64,000 bases of DNA, taken from assembly GCA_026929865.2 (NCBI GenBank), contig CM049396.1, forward strand, positions 25,957,501-26,021,500, in the 5' to 3' direction. Origin of the DNA: Hyperoplus lanceolatus. Its lineage: Eukaryota; Chordata; Actinopteri; Uranoscopiformes; Ammodytidae. Within the stretch, counting starts at the first letter, position 1; every line of letters starts with the position of its first letter. Positions 18,801-30,400 of this stretch are shown here, piece after piece. Below the pieces are notes generated by a model. It was not told where the DNA came from, searched no databases, and saw nothing but the letters and a program-made list of their open reading frames with translations. Made by a program: the position numbers and the translations under genes.

Positions 18801-21612
18801 ATATTGTACACTTTCAATTTCTTCAGTTTACTGAATTTTGTTAATAATGTTCCTCATATTGCACATTTCAATGTGTTGACTTTTTTATACGGTTTGGTTC
18901 TGCCTTACCTTACCTTTTGCGCTATGTAGAATCTATTAATTGTATATATTAATTATTTAATTCCATCTTATTTGATCTTTTTGTACGTCTTGCACCGTGG
19001 GGCCGGAGATAATCGTAATTTCAATTCCTCTGTATGTCTGGAACATATTGCAGAAAGTTGACTTGACTTGACTGGATACAGCTAAAAACAGGGTTTTCCA
19101 TGGAAACATTCAACCTCAGAACCTCGCTTTGGGCCTTTGTAAAGTATAGTAATGTGTCCTTTATCAGCATGCCCTACCTGACATTCAATATAAATCACGA
19201 TAAGGATGTTCTATGCCCAGTGATGAGTTGTAATGATGAAGAAAAAAAGGGGGAGATGCAATTCCGTTGTCAGGGACAGACACACACATGTTTCAGTGTA
19301 GAGGATTCACTGAGCTACTTCCACCTGACCAACCCCAACCAACGAACCCTCTAGGGCTTAAGGAAGGTTGGGTGACATTATACCCCTGCACCCCCCCCCC
19401 CCCCACACACACACACACACACACTAATACCATCTCTTCTTTATGCTCTCTATAGCCATGAAATACTGATTTATAACACGCTTATCGGCCCCACAGCAGG
19501 GCAGCTTATAACTCCGACTGACCAATGCTGTGGCTCTCCAGCCCTCCGCCCCGGCCTTGATGCTCACCTTTGCATGTTTGACTCCAGCGACTGTGGGTGA
19601 AACAAAGCCATCTTGGTGATTGCTATCCACCTGGATTCTGCTAAGCTGAAGTAGAGGGGGGAGTAATAAAGAAAGGAATGTGGCTCTAACGTCCAAGGGG
19701 ATTTTCCTTTTGCACCGTAACACCTGAAGGGATTTCTGTACAGTATGTATTCAAAACTCCCTATACACTCCTGTCCTTTTATGTTCCACCGGGGATAATC
19801 TGCCTTGTTTAGGTTATGGAGGGAGCTGCTGCTTATAATGTGCAGCCACCACAGCCATGCACTTGTATGCATAACTATACATGCATAACGGCCCGATCTA
19901 ATTCTTTTGTGATTTGGCGTTCTCAGTGAGTGGAGAAATGTGGGTGAGTTTCCCTTCTTATCTGTGGCACTGCTGCTCTGGTATATTTTCTAACACTTGA
20001 TAGGGTCTGGGATTTGATTCCCTTAGCTAACACATACCCTTCGCACCAAGGCACTTTGGATGAAGCCAAAAGCCTATTTTAATTTTAAATGCATGCAAGT
20101 ACAACAGTTTTGCTGAAAGCTCTTGGATTTATAACAGACCAGGGTGTGACTTCCACATGCCCCACTAAAACCTAAGTGTTTGTTGTTTCAACTACTACTG
20201 AACCAGATGTTCAAATCATGTCAGTCCATGTCCTAAGGCCATCATAAAAGCAGCAGTGTCACCTTCATGTAGCAAAATGGCGAACGATTACCATGGTGTT
20301 TTGAACAAATTGTCACACTAAAAGTAGCATGAAAACCAGTTCTTTACAGTTCTTTATTGAAAGTGTGAGTGCCAGGCCCAGCACTTTGAAAATAACAGCA
20401 AACAGAGGGGAGAAAAAGTAACACCAACATGTGTCAAAATAACCCCCCTCCTCAACAAGATGGAACTGAGTGTCACTCCTGGCTTTGCCTTGCAATACAA
20501 CAACTTAGCCCAAACCTCTTTTCAAATTGCCCAATGGTCCAAGAATGCAGAGCCCCCTGCAAATACAAGAACCCCAAAATAGGAAAGATCAGCACTTTGG
20601 ATAAATGCTTTGGCAGCTGTGTGGAAAATCCTCTTCTGAAAACAGAGGTGTTTCCCTCAGTTAAACCAAAGGGTATAGGGCTATAGCAGTGAATCCCCCT
20701 CAAGGCACTGACTGTCCCACACACACCTCACAGGGATCAGCTTTTTCACATCCAGACAGACATCCGTGTTCAGGCATCTGTTAATAACAGGGATTTAACA
20801 CTCCTGCATGAGAACAAGCGGAGTTTATGAGAGCAGTCAATCAATAAGGCCCAGCGTTGGCTACTTCTGCTTTTTTTGCTCCATAACAATGCAGTATAGG
20901 GAGAAGTTGTGTAGCCTATTCAAAAATGCACAGATTTGTATTCCTTTTTACAGCTGCTGTCCGTTTGAATTCACGTGGACGCTATTGCAATCCTCGCATT
21001 TCCTGCCTTTTTTAACGAAGGTGCCACACAAACAATATGTTCCCCTGTTTACATGTGCCGGGGTAGGCTACAAAGCACCAATGGAAATTGAGACATGTAG
21101 GATTTCATTGCACACGGTCCTTTAATTTACAGGCTGCTTTATAATGTGTTCTATGTGTGTGTATGTTGGATGTAAGTGGACCATCTGAGTCCTTAATAAA
21201 GATTATTATAATGAAGCTCAACGTGGAAAACATTCGCCTAAACATGCGTTCCCAAATTACGCCCGGCTTCCGAGGCTCCCACAGCAGCCATCCTGCATCT
21301 GCATGCGCTGCACCGAGTGGTAATAAAACACGTTGGACTCATTAATGCAAGCAATAACATATCGCAGGTGTGTCACTGACTCACACGATGACAACCCCCC
21401 ACCCCCCACAATACATACAGGCTAGTGTAAATGCACGTCCAATAGCCTAAATGAGTGAAAACGTCTTTCTTATCGGCTATCCTAGTGAGAGGCCTAGCAA
21501 TTTATTTTCTTAACAGACGAATATAGGTTGTGTTGACGGCTATTCATTAATACGCCCATATAGGATGAGCAGGACATCTTGGAGCAGAATCCCCCCTCTT
21601 ACCAGAGAGCAT
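9395..21612 (-). CDS. ccdc120: Coiled-coil domain-containing protein 120
   Basis: CCDC120 is a cytohesin-binding, centrosome-associated scaffold that shares the CUPID (DUF3338) region with INAVA and FRMD4 proteins. Proposed exons: 21603-21612 (ATG, 10 coding bases), 13886-14016, 13177-13278, 12981-13092, 12713-12772, 12215-12368, 11943-12044, 10560-11600 and 9395-9491 (stop). Phases agree throughout and sum to 602 residues; from memory human CCDC120 is about 630. The 13886-14016 exon holds the coiled-coil/CUPID start (ALLNSRVGELKQVCLHEA). Later family motifs are RRNSVTSS, LPRSASNVEGRSVPATPLL, QWSGSLD, RRSNSSEALL and ALEGLRDWYLRN. The large Pro/Ser-rich exon is unambiguous. The 10-base first coding exon and the last exon (C-terminus ending -TLV, a class I PDZ-ligand pattern) are inferred from splice sites and phase. 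Linkage to tfe3 matches human Xp11.23. Confidence 0.85.
10010..10420. mobile_element. Degenerate Tc1/mariner-type element end (MITE-like)
   Basis: This is an AT-rich stretch with motifs CATTACACATGAAGTGAAAT and TGTGTAATGAATCTGGAATA in inverted arrangement. Its relatives recur at 44298-44640, and its wording resembles the long inverted repeats of a common vertebrate Tc1-like family. It sits in the last ccdc120 intron. The limits are approximate. Confidence 0.5.
15718..15830. repeat. (GA)n microsatellite
   Basis: A long AGAG run decays into GCGAAAGGGAGA units at its right end. Open frames through it are repeat artefacts. Confidence 0.95.
18740..19075 (+). mobile_element. 5'-truncated LINE 3' end (L2/CR1-like)
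   Basis: The stretch ends with TGCACCGTGGGGCCGGAGAT, then CTCTGTATGTCTGGAACATA, then repeated GACTT units. That is the usual 3' tail of L2-like LINEs in fish. No coding part remains. The left limit is uncertain. Confidence 0.5.
19389..19424. repeat. Poly-C followed by (CA)n
   Basis: A C-tract of about 14 bases passes directly into a CA run, within ccdc120 intron 1. Confidence 0.9.
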
Positions 21613-22279
21613 GACCGATGCCTTCGGAGGTCTCCGTAGTCCTCTGTAGCGAAACCAAGCCGAGAAAAATCATTCCTGCTTTAGACCCTACTATCTATGG
21701 TGAGACCACGGGACGACATCCACCTAAGAAAAAAACGCTTCAATTAATTAAACGTGCGGTAGGCTGATTGGTGATATATGAAAAAAAGACCCTCGTTCAT
21801 GTTGTCTTCGTATCCCAATTGTAATTCACCAGCAGCCTCGAAACCTCGTCCGCTGTGCCGGAGCCCTGCGCATCTCAGCAGACCTGCTCCCAGAGAGAAG
21901 AACGGTTTCCCTTCTTCACCAGATGAAAACCCTCTATTCCACACACACAGCCAACCGACTCCACTGTCACAGCAACCATGCCCCTCCCAGATGTAAATCC
22001 CGTGACACAAACATTGTTATCCAGTTGTTGAAAAGGCACGCGCACAATGACGTTGGATAGTGAAAAAACTGAAGAAAAAAACCCACACGCAAGCAAGAAA
22101 ACAGCAACACAACTTGATGTGTGTGCTGCATATCCAAAGTCTCTGTGGAGAGTGTTTTTATGTAGCCTATACATTTACATTTCAAGTGAAAGACCCGAAA
22201 TGTAATTTAAAAAAAATTGATTCAAAAAGAAAAAAATATAATTTCATTTTAGACAGGCCTATACACACAAACACATATA

Positions 22280-24186
22280 GGGGAGAACGGGGGAATGTGA
22301 GCCATCGGGTAATGTGAGACACCCCCTGTATCTAGGCAACGAACACATTTTTGGTCATGTGAGATATATATTTTCAAGCCCCTCTCATTTCCCCGTGGCC
22401 ATGAAAGAGAGGACCTCATGGAGATGTTGTAAGCATGTTTTTTTTCACAAAAATGTATTTTTTGCATGTAAAAGTACATTTTCCTGCTGTCAACTTAATC
22501 AACTGTTGTGCCAAAGCAAATTGATTCAGGTAGAAACATTTTTATCATACATGTTGATGAACTACCAACATATGAAACCATGTGATGATGAAAACTGAAG
22601 ATTAGCCTGAATTGCTGAGCGAGGTAGTTTTTTCTCAAATTGTGGCAGTGGGGTAAAGTGAGACAAATGCTGTGGGGTAAGGTGAGACAGTGTCTGTGCC
22701 CTCTTTTAATGAATCCATTATATTTGGGGTAGCAAGGAGACTAGTTTGAATAGGACAAAAGACAATGCGGGCCAGAGGTGGGGGTTGAATGGTTATAGGG
22801 GTGTCAGCAAGGGCATGGTTTGGCAGGTATGTATCTGGGGGACAGAAAGGTGTCCTTTAACTTCAATGGACTGTAAGTAATATGTATTTATCAAATGAAT
22901 GATCCAATTAAAACAAATGCAGAAAAATATTAATCAAAAACTCAAAAGATGGAAAATTACAGCTGGGTCAGGTCCTGTGTTATGAGTCCCAGGCTGTTCA
23001 AGCTAGTCCTGTTTGTCCTTTGCTCTGACCCCCAGACACTAGCTGGCTCTAAGGGTCCTGTGTTCTGACCCCAAGACTGTTTTTTAAACTAACTGGTTCT
23101 ATCTTTCATTTGAATGATAATTATTGAATATGAATTATATGTTGTATTTGATCAGAGTTACTTTCAAGTGTTTAGAAAAGTGTTTTGCTAAATTGACCAA
23201 ACCCCATGACTCTGTTACTCGTCCAACATTAGTTTTGGAATATTTGATCTTCAAGCTAGCTGTCAGGATTGTAACATGTGTTGTTATGGTAGTTTAGAGT
23301 GGAAAAGGCAAGTGGTTCAGTTTACCCCCTTGATTTTTTTGGTCCGTCTCAGTTTACCCCAAAGCTGGGGTAAAGTGAGACACATGACAAAATGTTTTGA
23401 AACAATCATATTTTCACTTAGCCTGGTCCAACCAGACCATTGTACTTCATTTAATTTGTACAGAGGGTCTGGAAGTGCTGTAATTGGCAAACGTTCACTC
23501 ACTTGGAGGCGGGTGTCTGTTGAAGTTTAAAACTATTGGATCTGCCCAGTGCCACTCTGGATTAGCCAACCAATCACATCACGTTTGGTCAGAAGTATGT
23601 CATGAGCCGGCTTCTGACTGTGCGTTTCAGTTGTACAGGGAAATAGGAAATTTCCGACCTCACTATATTGTAGTCTATGGATCTACCGGTACCTGGCAAC
23701 GGTAACTTGTTAGAGCCTAACGTTTAGTTATTTGGATGAAAAAGGTTGTAGGCGTCCATACTTTCCCGAGCAGATGCACTGGAACACAAACAGTTCGGAA
23801 CTCGGAACTACCAAGTCGGAAATTTCCGAGTTCCGAGTATGAAGTAACACAGCATTCAACTGAAACTGGAGCGCGACTTCGACGTCATCGTTCTCAGCCA
23901 CTCGCTCTGATCGCTGATTGGACCGCCAAAAATTTGGATGAGCAGAATCCCACTAACACACCCCACCCCCAGACTGACTACTGAAGTGAAATGAAAATTG
24001 AGCGGAAGTAGGCAGGCGGGCGGAGCCAGGCTAATTTTCACTGCCGTTGGTCCTGAATAAATTCTGATAACGTACATTGAAACATCCTGAATTAATGGGA
24101 AATGTGTACATTTGACTGATAAATAATTTTAGCTCGCTAAGAGGAGAGCAAATGTAAAAAGTGTCTCACATTACCCCGTTCTCCCC
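22280..24186. mobile_element. TA-flanked DNA transposon, GGGGAGAACGGGG family, host of a nested element
   Basis: The left end GGGGAGAACGGGGGAATGTG mirrors the right end ending CCCCGTTCTCCCC, and a TA lies on both sides. Motifs derived from the end, GGGGTAAAGTGAGACA, recur internally near 22650, 22675 and 23368. A relative lies at 40369-41313. A 615-bp unrelated element is inserted at 23419-24033. No transposase frame is apparent. TA duplication fits Tc1/mariner-like or ISL2EU-like elements, but the superfamily is not settled. Confidence 0.7.
23419..24033. mobile_element. 615-bp non-autonomous element with 9-bp duplication, copy 1 (nested)
   Basis: The ends are TAGCCTGG and CCAGGCTA. The 9-bp sequence ATTTTCACT is present perfectly on both sides (23410-23418 and 24034-24042). 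A highly similar 615-bp copy lies at 34866-35480. Nine-base duplications fit Mutator-like or Merlin-like transposons. It lies inside the TA-flanked element, so it is younger than its host. Confidence 0.85.
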
Positions 24187-25247
24187 TATATTTTAAGTGT
24201 GTCTATGGACACGGAGTTTTGAATTACATTATAACTAGGTTATTGAAAGGTTTTATTGCTCTACATTACAGCATGGGCAAAAAAATAAGAGGTTATATAG
24301 TTTGGACTCAGCATTTTCTTACATTATCAACCAGTTATTGTTATTTTAAAGTTATTGGGTTTGTATGTGACAAATCCAAGATAGTACACAACTAGTACAC
24401 GTACACACGAAATAAGCTAGCTGGCTGAAAATGGTGCATTGGTCTGCTATCCATATAGCCTACCATCAATATAATTATTAGTCAGATATCTGGTTTAAAT
24501 TAAAGTAAATACATCAAAGTTAAAGAAACATGACAACAACTTGTAGTGCCCAATTCCATGTGAACACTGGAGCCTTACCCTTTTGCTTAGGACAATGGAT
24601 GCCAAATATTCATGCCTACACAACAGTTTACTATAGACCTAAATCATCCAAGAGTTTCAGCCTAGGAAGTCCATCAGCTATACTATATTCTGAAAGGCAA
24701 GTCAGCAAGAAAAGTGTATTTGCACACTGAAAGACAGGACATTTGGAAAACTTTTTATTAATTTCAATTTAGGTTTAAATTCAAAATCATTAACAATAGA
24801 CTTAAATTGATCCCAAACACTTCAAAGTCTGCACAACTTGAGGAAATGTTGATAACAAAAATAATTATAACATGACTAGAATGAATAATAAACCTGCACA
24901 TTGTGAAAGTCATTGAATTACACCATTTGCATCCCAAATGGAGAGGTGGACGGTGGAACATAATGACACAATTTAAACAAAATCCAGCAAAAAGGTCAAA
25001 AAACACCACTCATTACATTACCCAAGAACATAAATAAAAGGATGGAGAGGGCTATTCTGTGAGCTTACAAAGGAAAAATACACACTGTGTTTTCAGGATT
25101 GCTACATTTCATGATTTCAGGAGTTAAATCTGCCCATCGAAACCATCTCATATTTTCTAAAGCATCTGCCACAGCCCACGTGATGAGAAATTTGAAAGAT
25201 ATTCCGATTTGTTTCTGGATTTTGCCTTAAAATAATATCGTCTATAG

Positions 25248-25825
25248 CAGTGCTTCTCTAAAAAATTTTTTGCTAGTAAGCGCGATGTGTGCTTGTGTAT
25301 GGTCATAATCGCGCGAAAGGCCGCGATTTGCAGTGAATAAATGTCCAAATGTATCAAGTGTCTCTGTAGGCTATTTAAAAAGAAATCAAGCAAGTAGACT
25401 AATAATAACATTAATGAATTATAGGTTATTGCATCACAGACGGCATATTGGCCTAATAAAAAAACACCACCTTAACTATGTTTACAGTTTAAACATGTTT
25501 TGAATGAAATGCAAACCTCAGTTAATCATTTGCTCTTGTTTCTCTGAGATTCACACAGACTGAGCAGTCTTGTTTAAATGTTACAAATTGAGCTAATAAA
25601 CTGAACTTCGATTTTTTTAAAAGTTGCTGCAGAAGTTATCTCCGCTAATTTTTTTAATCTAATTTGATAATAAGGTGATTGTATGCAGAATGCTCATGCC
25701 AGAAACTCAGTGTTTTTGTAAAGATAAATATTAGCAGGTTCTCAATAGTATTTCAATTTGGGGGGGGCGCAAAAAAATGTCTGTCCCCTAGGGGGGGCAT
25801 GACAGAAAATAATTGAGAACCACTG
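25248..25825. mobile_element. hAT non-autonomous transposon
   Basis: The ends CAGTGCTTCTC and GAGAACCACTG are inverted repeats with one mismatch. A perfect 8-bp duplication, GTCTATAG, flanks the unit at 25240-25247 and 25826-25833. The 578-bp interior has no transposase motif. Confidence 0.88.
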
Positions 25826-26974
25826 GTCTATAGTGAGTAATAACGTGAAAGTTCTTCCTTGCTTTTAAATAAATAAAAGTCTACCAAGTGGTATTTAAAA
25901 AATACTCAGACAGAGTGGATGTATTTACTGTTTTTTTGACAGTGATAATCTAACTATAAAAGGACTATTCTATATCATATGGATCGAAATGATTGCAAAC
26001 ATATTATGCAAAGGAAACAACTTGCTTAAGTTAGTATCAACTAAAGTCTGACCGTATTAGAGTCAATATTTGTAAGCAAATTTGCCCACTGCCAAGCAAT
26101 AAGTGTTGGAGAACTGATATCTCAAACCCAGCTCAATTCCATCGCTTAAACCCCGTCTGACCATAACACCGTCATTAACTTCCATTACTTTCTATAGAAT
26201 TATTGTGATGTTTTTTCTTTTGCATCTGTTCTAAAGAAATCAGAGCTTAGTATACGGAATATAAAAGGAGTCTCCTTTTCCTATTAATTTAACTGCACAA
26301 ACTGGTAGGTAAAAACACTATCATTTAGAGGGTTAAAAATTAAGTGAGTACCAATATTTAAAAGAAAGCTACCTCAATCTTTGGAGAAGCAATGTTTGTT
26401 CCAGAAAGAAATCAGTGAACATAAGAAAGGTCCAGCAGAAACCAACAAAGTAACTGCAACTGATTAAGAGATTGTAATGTGTAATATAACTTACTATAAA
26501 ATGGAAGAGGTGGACAAGATGCAAAGAAAATTATTATGACTTCGATCCACTGGTTTACTCCATTTTATGGTTAAAAAACCTTTGTTTAAGCAGTCTCCGA
26601 TGGGGCTTGTGAATAAAGAAGAAAGAAAGAAGAAAATACTTAAATAATAACCATTATAGTGGGATTATAGATTCCTACAATAACTACATATCAGTTGGTT
26701 TATGAATTTCAGCTCTACCCATAATCTGAAGTAATGCTCATGAAGAACAAAAGCCCTACACCAATTCCAATGAGATCTGAGCAGAAACACAATTATTTTG
26801 TCACAGCTACTAGAATGCCTTTGGTGATTCCTCAAATATTCAATTCCTACTATTACAGTCCAGAGGTAATGTGTATATATATAAAATACAAATAAAAAAT
26901 TACATCTGCATTATAACAGAAAGTACCATAGAGAACCAATGGTCAGATTATGTCTGTGCCTGACATTTAAGTCC

Positions 26975-27442
26975 TCACTGCAACGCCCTGCAGTTGGTGC
27001 AGATGCTCACATTCTTCTGAACCAAGAAATCGCACGTGGACGCCCGCTCTAGTATGAGTGGGTCTTGGTCGGACAGTGGCTTTTTGGGGGCCAGTCCCGG
27101 GCACACCATGTAGCTCTCCAGGCCCAAGAGCAGATTGACCACCTCGTTCTCGGAGGTTAGGCGCGCTGGGTATTTGTCATACAGTGGGTGGGTGGGGAGC
27201 AGCGGCTGCTTCTGCACGGTCACCTGGTAGCAGAAGCCCGGGTCTATCAGTACCATGGTGTCGGTCATGCTGGACTGTTTGGAGCACTGGATGAGCTGCA
27301 GCTGAGGGCCCTCCACCATTATGGCGTACCACAAAATGGGCAGGATGGAAGAGCGCAAAGAGTGGAGCAGTTTCATCAGCTGGTTCTCCATGTCCACACC
27401 CATCCCAGCAGCATGGTCGGACAGACTGAAGATTTGTGTGAT
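26975..27442 (-). CDS. mbd1: mbd1 last exon: unrecognised C-terminal module of about 155 residues
   Basis: This single long exon reads through 155 codons and follows the Glu-rich exon in phase 0. The sequence looks like a folded domain, with alternating hydrophobic segments such as LQLIQCSK, DTMVLIDPGFCYQVTV and VVNLLLGLESYMVCPGL and two late cysteines in CTNC. Remembered human MBD1 ends in a transcriptional-repression region that does not resemble this. I do not recognise the fold. It may be a fish-specific or anciently lost domain. Confidence 0.75.
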   Translation of the reverse strand: MTQIFSLSDHAAGMGVDMENQLMKLLHSLRSSILPILWYAIMVEGPQLQLIQCSKQSSMTDTMVLIDPGFCYQVTVQKQPLLPTHPLYDKYPARLTSENEVVNLLLGLESYMVCPGLAPKKPLSDQDPLILERASTCDFLVQKNVSICTNCRALQ

Positions 27443-30400
27443 CTGGAGAAAGTGGCGGGTAGAAATTAAAAAGGGTTCTTTACCAAAACATTTTCCAAGA
27501 GATTTTCAACCAAGTTCCATAACCTTATTTTAGGCCTGTTTCGCAATCAAATGGCTCAATAATGCTCATGTGTTATATTTGTCATTCGAAAGCTATGAAT
27601 TATTAAACACCCACTTCCCAGATTTAAAACAATACTAATTCAAGGGAACTATTTTGCATAACATTTAGACATGTATTGGGATTTTATGAACATGTTTTTA
27701 ACCTCTAAAAGTAGTATAAATTCAAAACTTCAGTTAATTTCAAACCATTTGAACCACCAGGCCTGGAATTTTTTTGTTGTTGAAATTTCATGACTTATTT
27801 AGGAATTTCATGACCGTGGAAACCCTGAATTGATACACAAAATTGGTTTTGCATCATCAGTGGCTGTACTCTAAGACAGCCAATGTGAAAATTCTCAGCC
27901 GGAGGCTTACCATGGGCAACTCTTCTTCCTCTTCCATTTCCTCCTCCTCTTCCTCTTCTTCTTCGTAATCATCGTCTTCATACTCGTCTTCATCACCATG
28001 CCTGTGAGCGTCTCTACCAGCACGGGATCTCTCTGGGTCCCATCTGCTCGGCTGATCCTGAATTGATGAGGTTTGAACTCATGAACAATGAATTACAGCT
28101 ACTACACCCCTAATGTCTACATAATGTTAATACATTTGTACAGAGGGAGGTTTTTCACACCTCCACTGAGAACAAACTGGCTTTGTTGCGGTGGTGGGGT
28201 CAGCGCTTGAGCTAGCAGTATAAACCTATACTCAATACAATACTATAGTCCTTCAATAAATAACCTTCATTGACATTCTAATTTAAGAGAGATGTTAATT
28301 CAATTGTATTCCATTATACAGAATCTTAATTTTTTCCACTGTAATATAAATGGGGGGGATAGAATATCGAAGACACCTATCAGTATCAGACAACACAAAT
28401 CAACATCAGAATCGACAATTTAATCAGCTCTTCTCTACAACAGTATACAATGTTGGCCTGATTGGAGAATAAAATGTGCATTGTTACTTAAGTAAAAAGA
28501 GGCAAGAATGTTAAACTTACTTTTTCAATGTTGTTGTAGTTGCCGAAGTGAGGAACTCTGTCAGTCATTCCATTCTGTTGTTCGAAATCCAAACGATTTA
28601 ACTGCTGAACAAAAAAAAATCAAGTTGAAATTCTGTTTGGTTAGCAAAGCGGAAAACATGTGGACGACAGGTTCATTTTCAAACCTGCATATCTGCCTGT
28701 TGTCTCACATTCAGTTCGTACTCGAAGGACAGTTTGCTACCACTGGGAGGCTCAGAGCTCCAATGTATCTGCAGCAGCAAACACAAACACGGTAAGAGGC
28801 CACTGATTCTGCTACTATCTTCAAAGAGAAACCACTTAAAAGTGTTTTTTTAAATATTTGAACGCCAAAGTAATTGGAAACTCACTGTGTTTAAGTTACT
28901 GTCCTCATCTTCATTGTCACTAAAGTCTGCGCCGGGTGGTAGTCCTCTCTGTCTCTTGAAATTTGACTTTCGACTGTATGTGTAGTGAGGTTTAGGCCTG
29001 CCTAGCAGCCTTGAGCGCGGACCAGTAACATGGCCACCTTGTCCCGACTTGGAAGGCAACAAGTGTCTCTGCCAAACGGAAGCAAAGACACATTTAAAAC
29101 AAACATAGCGCTACAGCAAGAAACCACTAGTTAATCAAAATGAGTTAAGTTTTACCATAGCCTGCCTCCGACACTGACGCAGTCGACACTTCTGCCTCTT
29201 CTTGTTGCTGCCCCCAAACTTGGGTTTGTCTATGCAGAAGTCGCATCGGCCACAGTCCTGCTGCAAACAGGCTTTACATTGTCCACAGGCTCGTCGCTTC
29301 CGCTTCTTAACCCACTGAGAACAAGAATGAGTAAGAAAACAAATCAAAATAATTATAGTGCTTTGTTTGTCAACTATACAAGGAGAGGAATGGACATTTT
29401 GGGAAAAATGCTGACTGCTTAATCAAACTCCAAACCTTCTAAGAAAAATATTCTACAACACAATAACGTAAAGTATAAAATACAAAGATACATTAAGTTT
29501 TTATCCATTTACTTAAACACGTTGATAAGAGATGATTTCAAAGAAATGTCGACAAACAGAAAACACAACTATAAAGAAACTGAGACAACCAAATAACCTT
29601 TCCGAGTTACAAAAAAATGTCAGGAGTTAAAAAACACAAAAAAATTGTCAAAAAGTTGAAATATCACCTAATATCACCTAGATGCTTGGCTGAGGTGGAA
29701 ACCCTGTGCTATGTATAAAGAAAATGTGACTAAGTGATCAGCCACATCCAGAGAGAACAATCAGCGTATAGAGCTTACATACAGCAAATAAAGTTATACT
29801 ACAGACGAGGTGTTGATTTTCTATGGTAACTACATGCAGGGACGTAGCTATCATTTCAGAAGTGAGGGGGACAGATTGTTCAAGAGCAAGTTGAATTCTT
29901 GAGTGATTTATCATCCTCGCATTCAATTGCGACATCTACGACGACCGATTTCACGGCACACACCAAACAGATTCGTGTCCCCGCCCCCTCCCGACTCTAC
30001 GACGGCGATCATCGGGCCGGTGTGTCCTGGCCTTAAGAGTTAACTGCCAACTTCTGAGACACAATACTCGTAGGATCTGGCTGGTGTGGTTTGAGAGTGG
30101 CCGCAAAATATCCGTCCTCTAAAGATTTGTCTACTCTGTCTATTGCAATACACATAATGTGTGCAAAGATATATTAGAATAAAAATAAGAAGAGTAGTTG
30201 TGAAATAGCTGTGGAAATGAATCTCAGATTCACTCTTATCCTATAGATATTTCTTTAGCCAGTTATAAAATCTCCTCACCTGTGAAGCCTCTGGCTGATG
30301 GTTAGTGCTGCTGCCTGCTCTCTGTCCTGACCCCTGCTGTGAGCTGCTCTCTCCCTGCTCTGTCTATTGCAATAATACAGAACTCAAAAATATTTGCAGA

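Larger units (their letters stand above)
14017..21602. other. Proposed first intron of ccdc120, about 7.6 kb
   Basis: No exon of a recognised gene was found here. It contains a GA microsatellite, a LINE 3' fragment, a C/CA tract and otherwise unremarkable sequence. A run of open frames at 14830-15390 shows no domain and looks like chance. If the 10-base first exon is wrong, an alternative ccdc120 start exon should lie somewhere in this stretch. Confidence 0.5.
21613..26974. other. Spacer between ccdc120 and mbd1
   Basis: The first roughly 100 bases should be the ccdc120 5' UTR and promoter. The remainder holds a TA-flanked transposon with a second element nested inside it, one hAT element, and AT-rich sequence including mbd1 3' UTR near the right end. 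No other gene was recognised. Confidence 0.5.
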
